From Rhodobacter sp. 24-YEA-8 (GTDB lineage: Bacteria; Pseudomonadota; Alphaproteobacteria; Rhodobacterales; Rhodobacteraceae), in assembly GCF_900105075.1 (NCBI RefSeq), contig NZ_FNSK01000001.1, forward strand, positions 385,001 through 449,000: 64,000 bases of DNA. Reading direction: 5' to 3'. The translations under genes and the position numbers were made by a program. The notes under the pieces were generated by a model, which had not been told where the DNA came from, searched no databases, and saw only the letters and a list, made by a program, of their open reading frames with translations. Shown here piece after piece: positions 55,187 through 64,000 of the stretch. Position 1 is the stretch's first letter; every line of letters begins with the position of its first letter.

Positions 55187-56053
55187 TTAAGCTACTGCCT
55201 GTGCCTGCCGGTCGGTTTCGATGCTGTTGAAGTAGACCACGGCGGGGGGCAACCCGCCATGGGCAGTGTGTGGCCGCCGATGGTTATAGAAGCTGACCCA
55301 GGATCCGATTGCGGCCTTTGCCTGAGACCCGGTCTCCCAGGCATGCAGATAGACGCATTCGTATTTCAGGGACCGCCACAGGCGCTCGATGAAGACATTG
55401 TCGATGCACCGCCCCTTGCCGTCCATCGAGATGCGGGTTCCGACGCGTTTCAGCCGATCTGTCCAAGCGAAGGACGTGAACTGGCTGCCTTGGTCAGTGT
55501 TCATGATTGTGGGCGCGCCGAACCGGTGGATGGCCTCGTTCAACGCCTCGACGCAGAAGTCCGCTTCCAGGGTGTTCGATATGCGCCAGGCCAGAACTTT
55601 GCGCGTGAACCAGTCCATGATGGCGACCAGATACAGAAACCCCCGCCGCATCGGGAGATAGGTAATGTCGGCGCACCAGACCTGACCGGGGCGATCGACC
55701 CGCAGCCCGCCCAGCAGGTAGGGATAGGTCTTGTGGCCCTTTCTCGGCTTGCTGGTGTTGGGCTTCTGGTAAATCGGCATCAAACGCATGAGCCGCATCA
55801 GCCGCCGGATGCGCTTCTGGTTCACGCCGTGCCCCTCGTTTTGCAGATGCCAGGTCATCTGCCGGACGCCGTAGAAGGGCGTATCCATGAACTGCCGGTC
55901 GATCAGCTGCATCAGGCCGAGGTTCTGATCAGTCTCTCCAGCCGGCTCGTGGCAGAACGACGAGCGCGAGATCGACAGCAGGCGGCACTGCGCCCCGATC
56001 GACAGTGCAGGGTGGTCCCGTTCGATCATCCCACGCCTCACTTTCCGCTCCAC
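55187..56053 (-). CDS. IS3-family transposase OrfB, copy 2
   Basis: The 288-residue integrase domain has the full DDE set: WCADITYLPM, NTDQGSQFTS, and the glutamate in ERLWRSLKYECVYLHAW. The N-terminal part (HPALSIGAQCRLLSISRSSFC, FYGVRQMTWHL) is standard IS3 OrfB. Expression is expected through minus-one slippage from OrfA. The element appears functional. Confidence 0.92.
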   Translation of the reverse strand: MERKVRRGMIERDHPALSIGAQCRLLSISRSSFCHEPAGETDQNLGLMQLIDRQFMDTPFYGVRQMTWHLQNEGHGVNQKRIRRLMRLMRLMPIYQKPNTSKPRKGHKTYPYLLGGLRVDRPGQVWCADITYLPMRRGFLYLVAIMDWFTRKVLAWRISNTLEADFCVEALNEAIHRFGAPTIMNTDQGSQFTSFAWTDRLKRVGTRISMDGKGRCIDNVFIERLWRSLKYECVYLHAWETGSQAKAAIGSWVSFYNHRRPHTAHGGLPPAVVYFNSIETDRQAQAVA

Positions 56054-56334
56054 GGCTTGAGCTTTCGTGACAAAAAATCGTTGGCGACAGCCAGCTCCCC
56101 GATCTTGGCGTGCAATGACCGGACCGTCTCTTCATCCACCTCCGTCGCGGGCTTCTTGCCGCCGCGCTCGAAGATGTCCGCAGCCCCGTCGAGCAGCGAT
56201 TTCTTCCATTGATGGATCATCGTCGGATGCACGCCGTATTCGGCCGCCAACTCCGACACAGTGCGCTCGCCCTTGATGGCCTCAAGTGCCACGCGCGCCT
56301 TGAAGCCCGCGTCATGGTTCCTGCGTTTTCGCAT
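56038..56334 (-). CDS. IS3-family transposase OrfA, copy 2
   Basis: The 98-residue HTH protein is identical in translation to OrfA of copy 1. The slippery T6G heptamer is present on the minus strand at 56071-56077 and would give the OrfAB transposase. It overlaps OrfB by 16 bp. Confidence 0.92.
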   Translation of the reverse strand: MRKRRNHDAGFKARVALEAIKGERTVSELAAEYGVHPTMIHQWKKSLLDGAADIFERGGKKPATEVDEETVRSLHAKIGELAVANDFLSRKLKPWSGK

Positions 56335-56414
56335 GCCTGATCTCCTCGTCCGTGGAGACCAGCAAACGTCAGATCGTAGCTTCCGTCACTGTCCGATTTC
56401 CAGGGAGTAGCTCA

Positions 56415-56635
56415 CCCTCACAAAATAGTCAGCTTGGGCGAGGCAGGGTGGAAGCGCTTGGTGTTGCGCGCCGCCAGCTTTGGCAGAAACTCCGGTTAGC
56501 TTTGGCAGGAAAATTTTATGGTCAGGGTCTTAACTCTGCGTCAGCTCCCGCATGTATCCCGACAGCTATCTTCCACGGGCTCGGCGGGGAGGCTGCAGCA
56601 TGATCGCACACCGGCCTCATCAGCCTGCTGCGGCG
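56415..56635. other. Short junction between the IS and phage tail genes
   Basis: The 220 bases contain a direct repeat AGCTTTGGCAG (about 56481 and 56502) and no supported gene. They are presumably the remains of DNA downstream of the phage tail fibre gene. Confidence 0.4.
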
Positions 56636-58421
56636 TCACATGCCCCGGATCGCGTTGATCACGTTGCGCGCCATCAATGCGTCGCCGAGGCGGTTGGGAT
56701 GCAGGCCATCGGTAAGGAATTTCGCGGCGTCGACACGCGCGAAAGGCACATAGTTGTCGATCAGATCCAGGGTGTTGTCTTGTGCCGCCTCCAGCAGCAT
56801 TTGCCGAATGTCGCTCATGCTGCATTTGAAGGCGGGCGGGCCGTCGATGGTCGGGCGATTGGCGCACATCATGATCAGTTTGGCGGTGGGCGAGAGGACT
56901 TTCACCGTGTCGATCAGGGCCTGAACGTGGCCGCGCGTCTCAGAGAGGGTGTAGGACAGATCCGGTCGCTTGCCGCGATCATTGGTGCCTTGCTGGATGA
57001 AGATGAACCCATCCTCGGCATCTATCGCCAGACCATCGCCATAGCCGCCCGAGGTCATCATATTGTTGCGATAGGTCATAGAGGATGTGCCGTTGATCCC
57101 CTGATTGGAGATCACGATCTTGCGGCGGAATTCGATCCAGTAAGTGTAGAGCGTCTGTGGTGACCCGCCCCCGGCTTTGTACACCGTACGGATCTCGATA
57201 TCTGCAGCAACGGTATGGGCGGCAAGGGCATGGTGGCGGCCGGTGATCGCGGTACTGCCATCCTCGCCCAGCGTGGTCGAATAGACGCCGCCAAGCTGCA
57301 CCCCATTGACCCAGACCGTATAGTTAAGACAGCCGGAGGCCAGTGCACCAAAGCAGAAAGTGAATTCCTTGCCGGTCATCCGGAAGGCATATTTGCCCGA
57401 GCTGGCGCCACCCGAGCCGTCTGTGAACCTATGCTGTGCGCCATAAGGAAAGGCTTCATTGTAAAGGGTCTGCTGGTTGAAGCTGCCCGCCGTGATCGTG
57501 ATTGTGAACTTCGGACCTGAGGGGAACATCCCAACTGCGCGGGCGAAGGTGGCAATGCTCTCGCCACTCTGGCTGGCCGACCAATTGGACAGGACCGGCG
57601 CCGCGCCGTCAGCATATTGTTGGCCGACCCAGCGTTTGAATTCATTTGCCCGGGCTGCCGTGTTGTAAAGGCTGCGAGGATCAGATCCGGTGCCATCACG
57701 CGGTTCGCTGACGCCCATCTCCGGCAGGCTGGATCCCCAGGTGATGCTGTCACCCAGCAGGCTGATTTTGAGGTACTGGCGAAAGGGGCCACCAAGCGCG
57801 CAGGCCAGCTGTGCGATCTGCCCGCCGAACCGCCAGACAGCCGCAGGCGCGTCATCAAGCTCGCCCAGAACCAACCTACTGCGGGTCAGCCCGCCGGCGG
57901 TGAAGAAGCCATTGATGTACTTATTGCCCGCCGGCAGCGCCGCCACCTGATAGGTGCGGCCTGCAAGATCGATGATCTGACCCGAGGTCCGCGCTTCCAG
58001 TCGGGTGAAAGCCGTATCCACATTGCCGGCGGCAGGCACATCGAAGGCTTCCGGCTTCATGTCTCGGCCAGAGATCAGGCTGCGGAACTGGAGACCGTTG
58101 CCATTGCTGACCTCGCCGCCCGCAGAAACGCGCTCATATGCATATCCCTCTGCGTCCACCCGCACGACTGTGCCAATCGGAGTATTGGCGGCGGTCATGC
58201 TGACATCCGCCTTCATGGCGGCGAGACTGTCGAAACGGGAGCCGATAAAAGCGAGGGGTAACGATCCCATCGATTAACGTCGCGAAAGCACCCCCCGTAA
58301 CGATCTGCTGCGCCAGGTCGTTATTCGGCTGCGCCTTCGTGACACCACCACGATTGACCAGGAGCGCATCAGAAATGGCTGTGGATTCAAGATGGGTGCT
58401 CTTCACGCCGTTGCTTGCCAT
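56636..58421 (-). pseudogene. Phage tail-fibre-like protein with SGNH hydrolase domain (frameshifted)
   Basis: The N-terminus MASNGVKSTHLESTAISDALLVNRG is in one frame and the rest, from about GSRFDSLAAMKADVS, in another. One T less in the AAAA/TTTT run at 58247-58250 would restore VTPRFIGSRF. The C-terminal 370 residues form an SGNH/GDSL hydrolase: GDSITWG (catalytic Ser), GTNDRG (block III Asn), DGLHPN (catalytic Asp/His). Such domains in phage tail fibres deacetylate host polysaccharide. It follows the TipJ gene on the minus strand, as usual for tail-tip and fibre genes. Confidence 0.7.
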
Positions 58422-58492
58422 GCCTGCCGTCTCCGCTGGGATCAGGCATGGATTACGCGCGCGCGGCAGCATCGGTTCGGACCTATGTCCGG

Positions 58493-60975
58493 TCAGGTCA
58501 CCTTAATCGGGAATGGCCCGCTGACCGGCCCCGGTACTCCCTCCGAGGTCTGCGGCTCCAGCCAGATGTAATGGACGCCCTGTGAGAGACAGGCCGCAGT
58601 TTCAAGATAGGCCACGACGCCGGTGATCGAGCCGTTGAAATCACTGGATGCCAGAAACTCGATCCGGTTGTTACCGCTGACCGCCTGGATGCGGTCGAGT
58701 TGTTCGCCATTCGCACCAACCACCAGCCCGGAACGGGTAGCTGCACCGTGCTGCCTGGTGCGTATCCTGCGATCAATCCACCACCATTGGCCGCAGGAAT
58801 GCTGATCGTGGTCCAGCCGCCCGAGGTGCCAGCACGATGATTTACCTCGAATGAGGCAGATGTCACGGCCCCGTCACCCGCGCTTCGCTGGGATCAGCTC
58901 CGCTCCGGCGTCTTCAGCCCCCGCCGGAGCGGAGCTGATCCCAGCGAAGCGCGGCGCTGATGGCGTAGTGGTATTTTCGGCGATTTCCGCGCCGATCCGG
59001 CCATCCCAGGCCGGGATAACGGTCGCATCCGTCAGCTCGTCGATGATGTCAGCGGTGGCAACAGCCCTGACGATGGCGCATTGATCAGTGGTCGCTTCGA
59101 TATTGGTCACCACGAGGTCAAAGCTGTCTTCTCCCATGATCCCGCAATGCACGATGTCATCCGCCGCCGGCCCCGGCCCCGTGCCGGTCATCGTCAGCAG
59201 CACCGTTTCCCCCGGGGTCGTCGGGACAGGGCGCACAAGCGACTGGCCGATGGTGTCAGGCAGCATGTGCGGCGGGCGGCTCTCGTAGACCCGGAAACGG
59301 AGCACGTAGCTCGCCCCCTCTGACAGGGTGATAAGATTGTTGAGTTCGACCAGCTGGTCACTGACAGACCGAACGCGGCCAACTTGCTGGGTATGGCGCA
59401 GCACATAATGGTTCAACGCCACTTTGTCACCACGGGTCGCGGCCCGAAGAAGACCGTCCTGAGTGACCTCGATCACGTCCGGCCGATGTTCCGCCTCGTG
59501 GAAGCGCCGGGTCGCCTCACGCCAGACGATGCCGGCATTGGTCAGGCCTGGCAGTGACAGTTCCTCGGTAAGCGTGATGTCGCCCTCATAGCCCGGGCGG
59601 CGCAAGACACGCCGTGCCTCGCGGAAATCGTTCTCCTCGTCATTGAAGGGCACGATCCAGGCATGGGGCTTTTCGGTATAGGTGCGTCGCAAGTTGAAAT
59701 CCCAGCTGTTGCGCGGGCTGATATGATCGACGATCAGGCCCTCGGGCCGGTCGATGACCACGCCCCATTTGCGGCCATCATGCCGGGGCGATGCCCGGCC
59801 GGCGGCGGCGATCTCAGCCCGCGCCTCGCGCAATGTCGTGCCGTCCTGATCGAGCACACGATTGCAATGCAGCTGCTTTGACCGGCAAAACTCGTGCCAG
59901 TCGGCAAGAAGATCCTGATCGATCTGATCATCGCGCTGGCGGCGGGGATTGAAGGGTGCCTGAAGGGCGACGCGGAACAAGCTTGCAGGGTTAGAGGTCG
60001 GCCGTTCGATCCAGGTGCCGGTTCCGTGATCCCAGTCGAGGCAACGGCGCGCCACCAGGGCTCTGAAATTGTCCAAAGCGCCGGAAAGCTGATGGGTGGC
60101 TTTGACACGGATCGCTACAAGAGCGAGCGGATACGGGTATCCTCGGCAACCCATTCCCATTCATCCCGGCTAAGACGTCTCTGGTAGACCCTCTGGCCGA
60201 CCTTTCCCCGGATGACATTACCCTGATCATCCCGCTGTAAGGGCTTGATCAGATCAACGCCGATCTGCTCTTCCGGCACCTGCTGCGGATAGAGGGTGAC
60301 CGGCTCGTCATTTGCCAGCCCCTCACGCACCTCAATTTCGACCTCGTCGTAATCGGCGAGACTGGTTTCACCGATCCGGAATTCTGACAGTGACAGCGGC
60401 CCCTCGCCAAACACGAAAAGGGCACGGACATACTGACGATCCCCGACAATCTCGGTGTAAGATCTGGCCGCGAAAGGCGGGGCATAGCGTGTCTGTCCCA
60501 GCACGACCGGCACCGCACCGTCAGGATCCAGCCGGTTGCGCCATCCCGACAAAGTATAATTGGGCTTCGTATCCTCTGGCTTGACCGGCGGGATGAGGGC
60601 GTTGAACAGCAAAGATCCAAGCAGGCTGACACCCATCCCGACAAGTGCAGATGTGACCGCATATCCAGTCGTGCCAACGGCATATTCTAGCGCAGCAGCG
60701 GCCCATGCACCGATGGCGACGGCCGCGACCGTCACCACAATCGACAAGACCGCGCGCAGTGCATTCTTGCCGGGAACCAGCCGGATCACCACCCGAACCC
60801 CCTCGCGCGGCTTGACGCTCTGCCACCGCTCCGGATGGACAACAGCGGATCCTCGCGCAGTGACCAGAACCACCCGGGCGCGCGCCCTCATGGCGGGTTC
60901 CAGACCAGGCAAAGCCGCCGCGACAATATTTGCTCGCTTCTTTCTTGCCGAGGTGAAGACCACATACACGGTCAA
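58493..60975 (-). pseudogene. Phage tail-tip (TipJ/lambda J-like) protein, several frameshifts
   Basis: From ATG 60975 the frame encodes a TipJ-like N-terminus: WRNRLDPDGAVPVVLGQTRYAPPFAARSYTEIVGDRQYVRALFVFGEGPLSL, IGETSLADYDEVEIEVREG. Two TM-like segments lie at about residues 70-115. It shifts frame near 60120, again at the palindrome near 58877-58879, and again near 58736; each shift is repaired by a one-base change in a short homopolymer. The middle part (WGVVIDRPEGLIVDHISPRNSWDFNLRRTY) and the C-terminal LVVGANGEQLDRIQAV fit phage receptor-binding tail tips of Rhodobacterales. Total about 820 residues if repaired. Confidence 0.75.
58878..58954. repeat. Perfect 33-bp inverted repeat inside the TipJ-like gene
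   Basis: Arms 58878-58910 and 58922-58954 are exact inverted copies with an 11-base loop. It codes RFAGISSAPA...GAELIPAKRG in the gene frame, and because of symmetry nearly the same peptide on the other strand. The flanks (SAP before, GDGAV after) look like normal TipJ sequence, so the unit may be an inserted palindromic element. A one-base excess in the adjacent GGG causes the frame loss. Confidence 0.75.
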
Positions 60976-61324
60976 CCGTCGTACAGCGCAGGAGGCAAAA
61001 GGACAGGCGGGCGAACTATGGTTTGTCGGATCTCATCCGTTTCTGCGACCGCGTGACAGTGTTACTACCCCCCTACAGTTTGCGGCTTGCGCAGGGCAGT
61101 TTCCTGGCGTGATGCCTTTTGCGGCGGCCCAGTTTTTGGACGATTTATGGATAGCTTCTGGACAATAATTTTTTATGTCAGGTTCCGCCAGGCACGAACC
61201 CGAATGCCAAAATCCTGACATCCTCTTACCAGATAGCGCGGGTTGCACATAAGCAAGCGTTGCCAAACATCCGGTTGGAAGGTCGGGCGGGGCGTCCCGT
61301 CGGGGCAGAGCGTAAAGTCTGGCA

Positions 61325-61467
61325 TAGCCCCTGCAGCCATCGGCCTGCAGGATGTAGCGGGTCTTGGCCAGATGGCGATGGACGTTCTCTTCCTTCCGGT
61401 CCGGCGCGAAGGCAAAGACCGAACCGGGTGGCGCGGTGCTTGCCCAAGGACGTTGATCGCGGATATC
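61325..61467 (-). pseudogene. IS66-family transposase fragment
   Basis: The minus-strand frame reads DIRDQRPWASTAPPGSVFAF, then APDRKEENVHRHLAKTRYILQADGCRGYARLY. This is the characteristic core of IS66 TnpC (Y-R-D-x-RP, QADGYxGY). The rest of the transposase and the accessory TnpA/B are missing. It marks another mobile-element scar just upstream of the phage tail genes. Confidence 0.75.
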
Positions 61468-62029
61468 TTTTCACTGAAAGGCGGTCCTGCTGCCCCTCGG
61501 ATTGCGCAGCATGTCGTCATCCTTGAGCTTGTCCTCGGACACTATCCAGACCATCCGCCAGAAATTCTGGATGACCGTCGAACAGCATCTTCCTGATTGG
61601 CGGCAGCGGAAGTTTTGATTGGCAGAGCACGGTATCCAGGTCGAGGGAAGCTGACACAGGCGCTCCGACGTCTGCCTGCTTGGGCGAGATTGTGAAGCCG
61701 ATGGATCACCACACACCAGGATCGCCCTTTTGGTGGTTTTCTGATGCTCTTTACGACACTTGAAAGACGTTGCCCAGAAGACCCAGGGGGGGGTGATGTC
61801 TCAATACTGTAGTCCGATCATGCGTGATGAAGACGGCTCTGGCTGTCGCCCAAAACAACTGATTTGCTAGCTCCGAGACCATCAGCTGTCTTCCGCTAGC
61901 CGAAAGGATCTCCAAAACACCCAAAACACCCAAAAGCGCGACCGCGGCACTCGCGAATGGCTAATGCGGACCGAAACCTGTCAATTGCGGCAAGTTTTCC
62001 CGCAGCTGACAACAACGCTCAGGCAGCGG
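61468..62029. other. Degenerate region before the conserved right flank
   Basis: I see no recognisable gene in these 560 bases. A minus-strand ORF at 61471-61716 has no family. A short tandem CCAAAACACC repeat occurs at about 61912-61935. This is likely the right border of the accessory island. Confidence 0.45.
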
Positions 62030-62899
62030 TCAGAACCATTGTCCGGGTTCCATCAGGCCCAGATCCATCAGCTGGTGACTGTCCCAGCGGAACGGTTCAG
62101 AGCTGTGCCAGCGGAAGCTGCGGATCTCATTGCGGCTGCCGGGATTGGTGCGCAGCGCTTTTGCGGTGCGGAATGAACAGACCGCTGCGGTGAGATTGTG
62201 ATGCCAGGGGCAGGCAAAGGTGTTCATCTCCTCATCCGAGAAGGTGAAATCCGGCCTGAGTTTCACGCCTTTCGTTGCACGAAACAGCGAGATGCGGTCG
62301 ATCTTGCGCCGGGCCCAGGGCACGTGCTCTTCGAACCGCCAGCGCAGCCCGCCGAAGAAATCCATCTGGCGCTCTTTCTCGGCCCAGTCGCGTTCGGGAT
62401 CCTTGCGGGGCAGGGCGTAATAGCCGGCGCGGTCGAGATGGGCGTGGTCCAGCGAGACCGCATTGGGATGGGCGGCCAGATCGCAGGAATACAGATCAAC
62501 CACATAGCTGAGCATCGCATTTCGGCGCTCTTCGCTGTGGAAGGTGGTCAGATCCCGGACCGAGCGGGTCTCGCAAAAGGGAAAGAACAGGAATTCGGCA
62601 TTGTAGCCGTAGTAGATCCATTCGCCCTGCATCCCCTGGGCGATGAGGTTCACGGCAGTGACAAGCGCGTCTTCTGCAAAGGCATCGGTCTCGATCCGGT
62701 CGATCTGCGCTTCCAGCTCGGGGGGCAGGGTGATCTCTTCGCCGGCCAGCAACACGATGCGCCCGAAGCCCAGCCTGAGGTGATGGCGCAGTGTGGCGGC
62801 GGTCTCGCAATTGTCCTCGGCAAGGATCAGCGCCACAGGGCCCTTGCCCGGTGCGGGCTTCGCCATTTCCAGAAACTGGCCAATTGAACTATACTGCAT
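62030..62899 (-). CDS. Conserved hypothetical protein, possibly glycosyltransferase-related
   Basis: The product is 289 residues from ATG 62899 (MQYSSIGQFLEMAKPAPGKGPVALILAEDN); a start at 62929 is also open. The N-terminal part (VALILAEDNCETAATLRHHLRLGFGRIVLLAGEE) resembles the Rossmann-like start of family-2 glycosyltransferase-like proteins. EWIYYGYNAEFLFFPFCETRSVRDL and DHAHLDRAGYYALPRKDPERDW follow. I cannot name the substrate and the assignment is weak. It is divergent from miaB and looks like resident chromosomal DNA by codon use. Confidence 0.6.
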   Translation of the reverse strand: MQYSSIGQFLEMAKPAPGKGPVALILAEDNCETAATLRHHLRLGFGRIVLLAGEEITLPPELEAQIDRIETDAFAEDALVTAVNLIAQGMQGEWIYYGYNAEFLFFPFCETRSVRDLTTFHSEERRNAMLSYVVDLYSCDLAAHPNAVSLDHAHLDRAGYYALPRKDPERDWAEKERQMDFFGGLRWRFEEHVPWARRKIDRISLFRATKGVKLRPDFTFSDEEMNTFACPWHHNLTAAVCSFRTAKALRTNPGSRNEIRSFRWHSSEPFRWDSHQLMDLGLMEPGQWF

Positions 62900-63102
62900 G
62901 TCTCGCCCGGGTGGTGGATCGGCCCGCATCCGGCCGCGAATAAGACTCTGCTATCACGCCGCCGATGACAAGACGTTACCCGGACACGGATGGCGGTGTA
63001 TGGCCGCATAAATCCGCAAAGCGGGCCTGGTCGTCGCCCTGCCGGGCATGGCGTTGCCCCGGGCGGCCCGCGCGTGTAAAAGCGCGCTCCAGGAGGCACG
63101 CC

Positions 63103-64000
63103 ATGTCGAACCCCGAAAGCCTGACAGATGTCGCAGAAAGCAATGCCGGCCTTGCAAAGGGCGGTGATGCGGATGCGATAAAGAAGCTCTTCATCAAGAC
63201 TTACGGCTGTCAGATGAATGTCTATGACAGCGAGCGCATGGCCGAAGCCATGGGCGCGAAGGGCTATGTGCTGACGGATAAGGCGGATGACGCCGATATG
63301 GTGCTGCTGAACACCTGTCACATCCGCGAAAAGGCCTCGGAGAAACTCTATTCCGATCTTGGTAGGCTGAAGCCGCTGAAACGGGAAAAGCCGGATCTCA
63401 AGATCGGCGTGGCGGGCTGTGTCGCCCAGGCCGAGGGCGCTGAGATCCGCCGCCGCATGCCGCTGGTGGATATCGTGGTCGGCCCGCAGGCCTATCACCG
63501 GCTGCCCGCGATGGTCGAGGCAGGTGGCGCCCAGATCGATACCGATTTCCCGGTCGAGGATAAGTTCGAACATCTGCCGCAACGGAAGGGCTATCGCGGC
63601 CCGACGGCATTTCTGACCGTGCAGGAAGGCTGCGACAAATTCTGCGCCTTTTGCGTGGTGCCCTATACAAGGGGCGCCGAGGTCTCGCGCCCTGCCGCGC
63701 GGCTGATGCGCGAGGCGCGCGAGCTGGTCTCCCGCGGCGTACGCGAGATCACGCTGCTGGGTCAGAACGTCAACGGCTATCACGGCGAAGGGGAGGGGAA
63801 AGACTGGACCCTTGCCCGGCTGATCCGCGAGCTGGCAGAGATCGACGGGCTGGACCGCATCCGCTATACGACCAGCCACCCCAATGACATGGACGACGAT
63901 CTGATCGCCGCCCATGGTGATGTGCCTCAGCTGATGCCCTATCTGCATCTGCCGGTGCAATCCGGGTCCGACCGCATCCTGAAAGCGATGAACCGCAAAC
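63103..64000 (+). CDS. miaB: tRNA-2-methylthio-N6-dimethylallyladenosine synthase MiaB (5' part)
   Basis: The gene starts at ATG 63103 after CCAGGAGG and runs off the window end. The first 299 residues contain the N-terminal cluster cysteines ([36 protein letters not shown]) and the radical-SAM motif [23 protein letters not shown] and YTTSHPNDM follow, then [18 protein letters not shown]. MiaB adds a methylthio group to i6A37 of tRNAs that read U-starting codons. The MTTase, radical SAM and (outside) TRAM domain order is expected. Confidence 0.97.
   Translation, partial: MSNPESLTDVAESNAGLAKGGDADAIKKLFIKTYGCQMNVYDSERMAEAMGAKGYVLTDKADDADMVLLNTCHIREKASEKLYSDLGRLKPLKREKPDLKIGVAGCVAQAEGAEIRRRMPLVDIVVGPQAYHRLPAMVEAGGAQIDTDFPVEDKFEHLPQRKGYRGPTAFLTVQEGCDKFCAFCVVPYTRGAEVSRPAARLMREARELVSRGVREITLLGQNVNGYHGEGEGKDWTLARLIRELAEIDGLDRIRYTTSHPNDMDDDLIAAHGDVPQLMPYLHLPVQSGSDRILKAMNRK

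Larger units (their letters stand above)
55148..56414 (-). mobile_element. IS3-family insertion sequence, complete copy 2 (1267 bp)
   Basis: The element runs between terminal TGAGCTACTCCC inverted repeats and has intact OrfA and OrfB on the minus strand. The flanks (GCTGG on one side, CCCTCAC on the other) show no 3-4-bp target duplication, and the recombinase it interrupts does not resume beyond it. This suggests an IS-mediated deletion. The copy at 8256 is nearly identical over its length but in the opposite orientation. Confidence 0.92.

Overview
The window comes from a high-GC alphaproteobacterium of the Rhodobacterales (Rhodobacter/Paracoccus-like). This rests on the 23S, 5S and tRNA-fMet sequences, the bztABCD amino-acid transporter, the single-TM SecE, the rpmH-rnpA-yidD order and REP-like hairpins typical of that family. 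It is a chromosomal segment in which conserved core blocks alternate with two scarred accessory islands.

Layout. (1) 1-2488: 3' part of a 23S rRNA, then 5S rRNA and tRNA-fMet. (2) 2445-12276: first accessory island. It starts with a recombinase remnant whose reading frame runs into the antisense strand of tRNA-fMet, followed by an IS5-type fragment. A sulfur-related cluster comes next (MFS exporter, DsrE, rhodanese, divergent ArsR-rhodanese regulator) with three identically spaced TCAA-N8-TTGA palindromes. Beyond it lie a deletion-made MFS/PLP-enzyme chimera, a broken lysR, nested IS3-family copies, an excisionase-like/PIN toxin-antitoxin pair and phage-like debris. (3) 12277-32837: core block with secE, nusG, rplKAJL, rpoBC, an EamA transporter, rpsL, rpsG, fusA, tuf and an EEP-family hydrolase. 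(4) 32963-41665, mostly minus strand: bztABCD, an ATP12 chaperone, an RluA-type synthase, crcB, yidD, rnpA and rpmH; then an orphan histidine kinase and tRNA-Arg(ACG). (5) 43682-61500: second accessory island. (6) 62030-64000: a conserved hypothetical and the start of miaB.

The second island is the most interesting part. After tRNA-Arg come an XRE-type membrane regulator, a divergent Ner-like regulator and a tightly overlapping operon for a Tn7-like transposition machine: TnsA-like endonuclease, TnsB-like DDE transposase, TniB/TnsC-like AAA+ ATPase, TniQ/TnsD-like target selector and a small protein. Convergent to it is a two-gene operon of AT-richer DNA encoding two different reverse transcriptases (425 and 654 aa) that overlap at ATGAGTAA. 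The pair most resembles a two-RT defence system (DRT type 3-like), apparently cargo of the transposon. The far end of the element is lost: a serine-recombinase remnant is cut by a complete 1267-bp IS3-family element without target duplication, and phage tail genes follow directly.

The same IS family lies at 8256-9236 (truncated, forward) and 55148-56414 (complete, reverse). The roughly 46 kb between them, including rpoBC, the str operon, bzt and rpmH, is therefore flanked by inverted repeats. Core genes show no frameshift, whereas accessory genes carry several single-base homopolymer frameshifts, which suggests decay of the islands.
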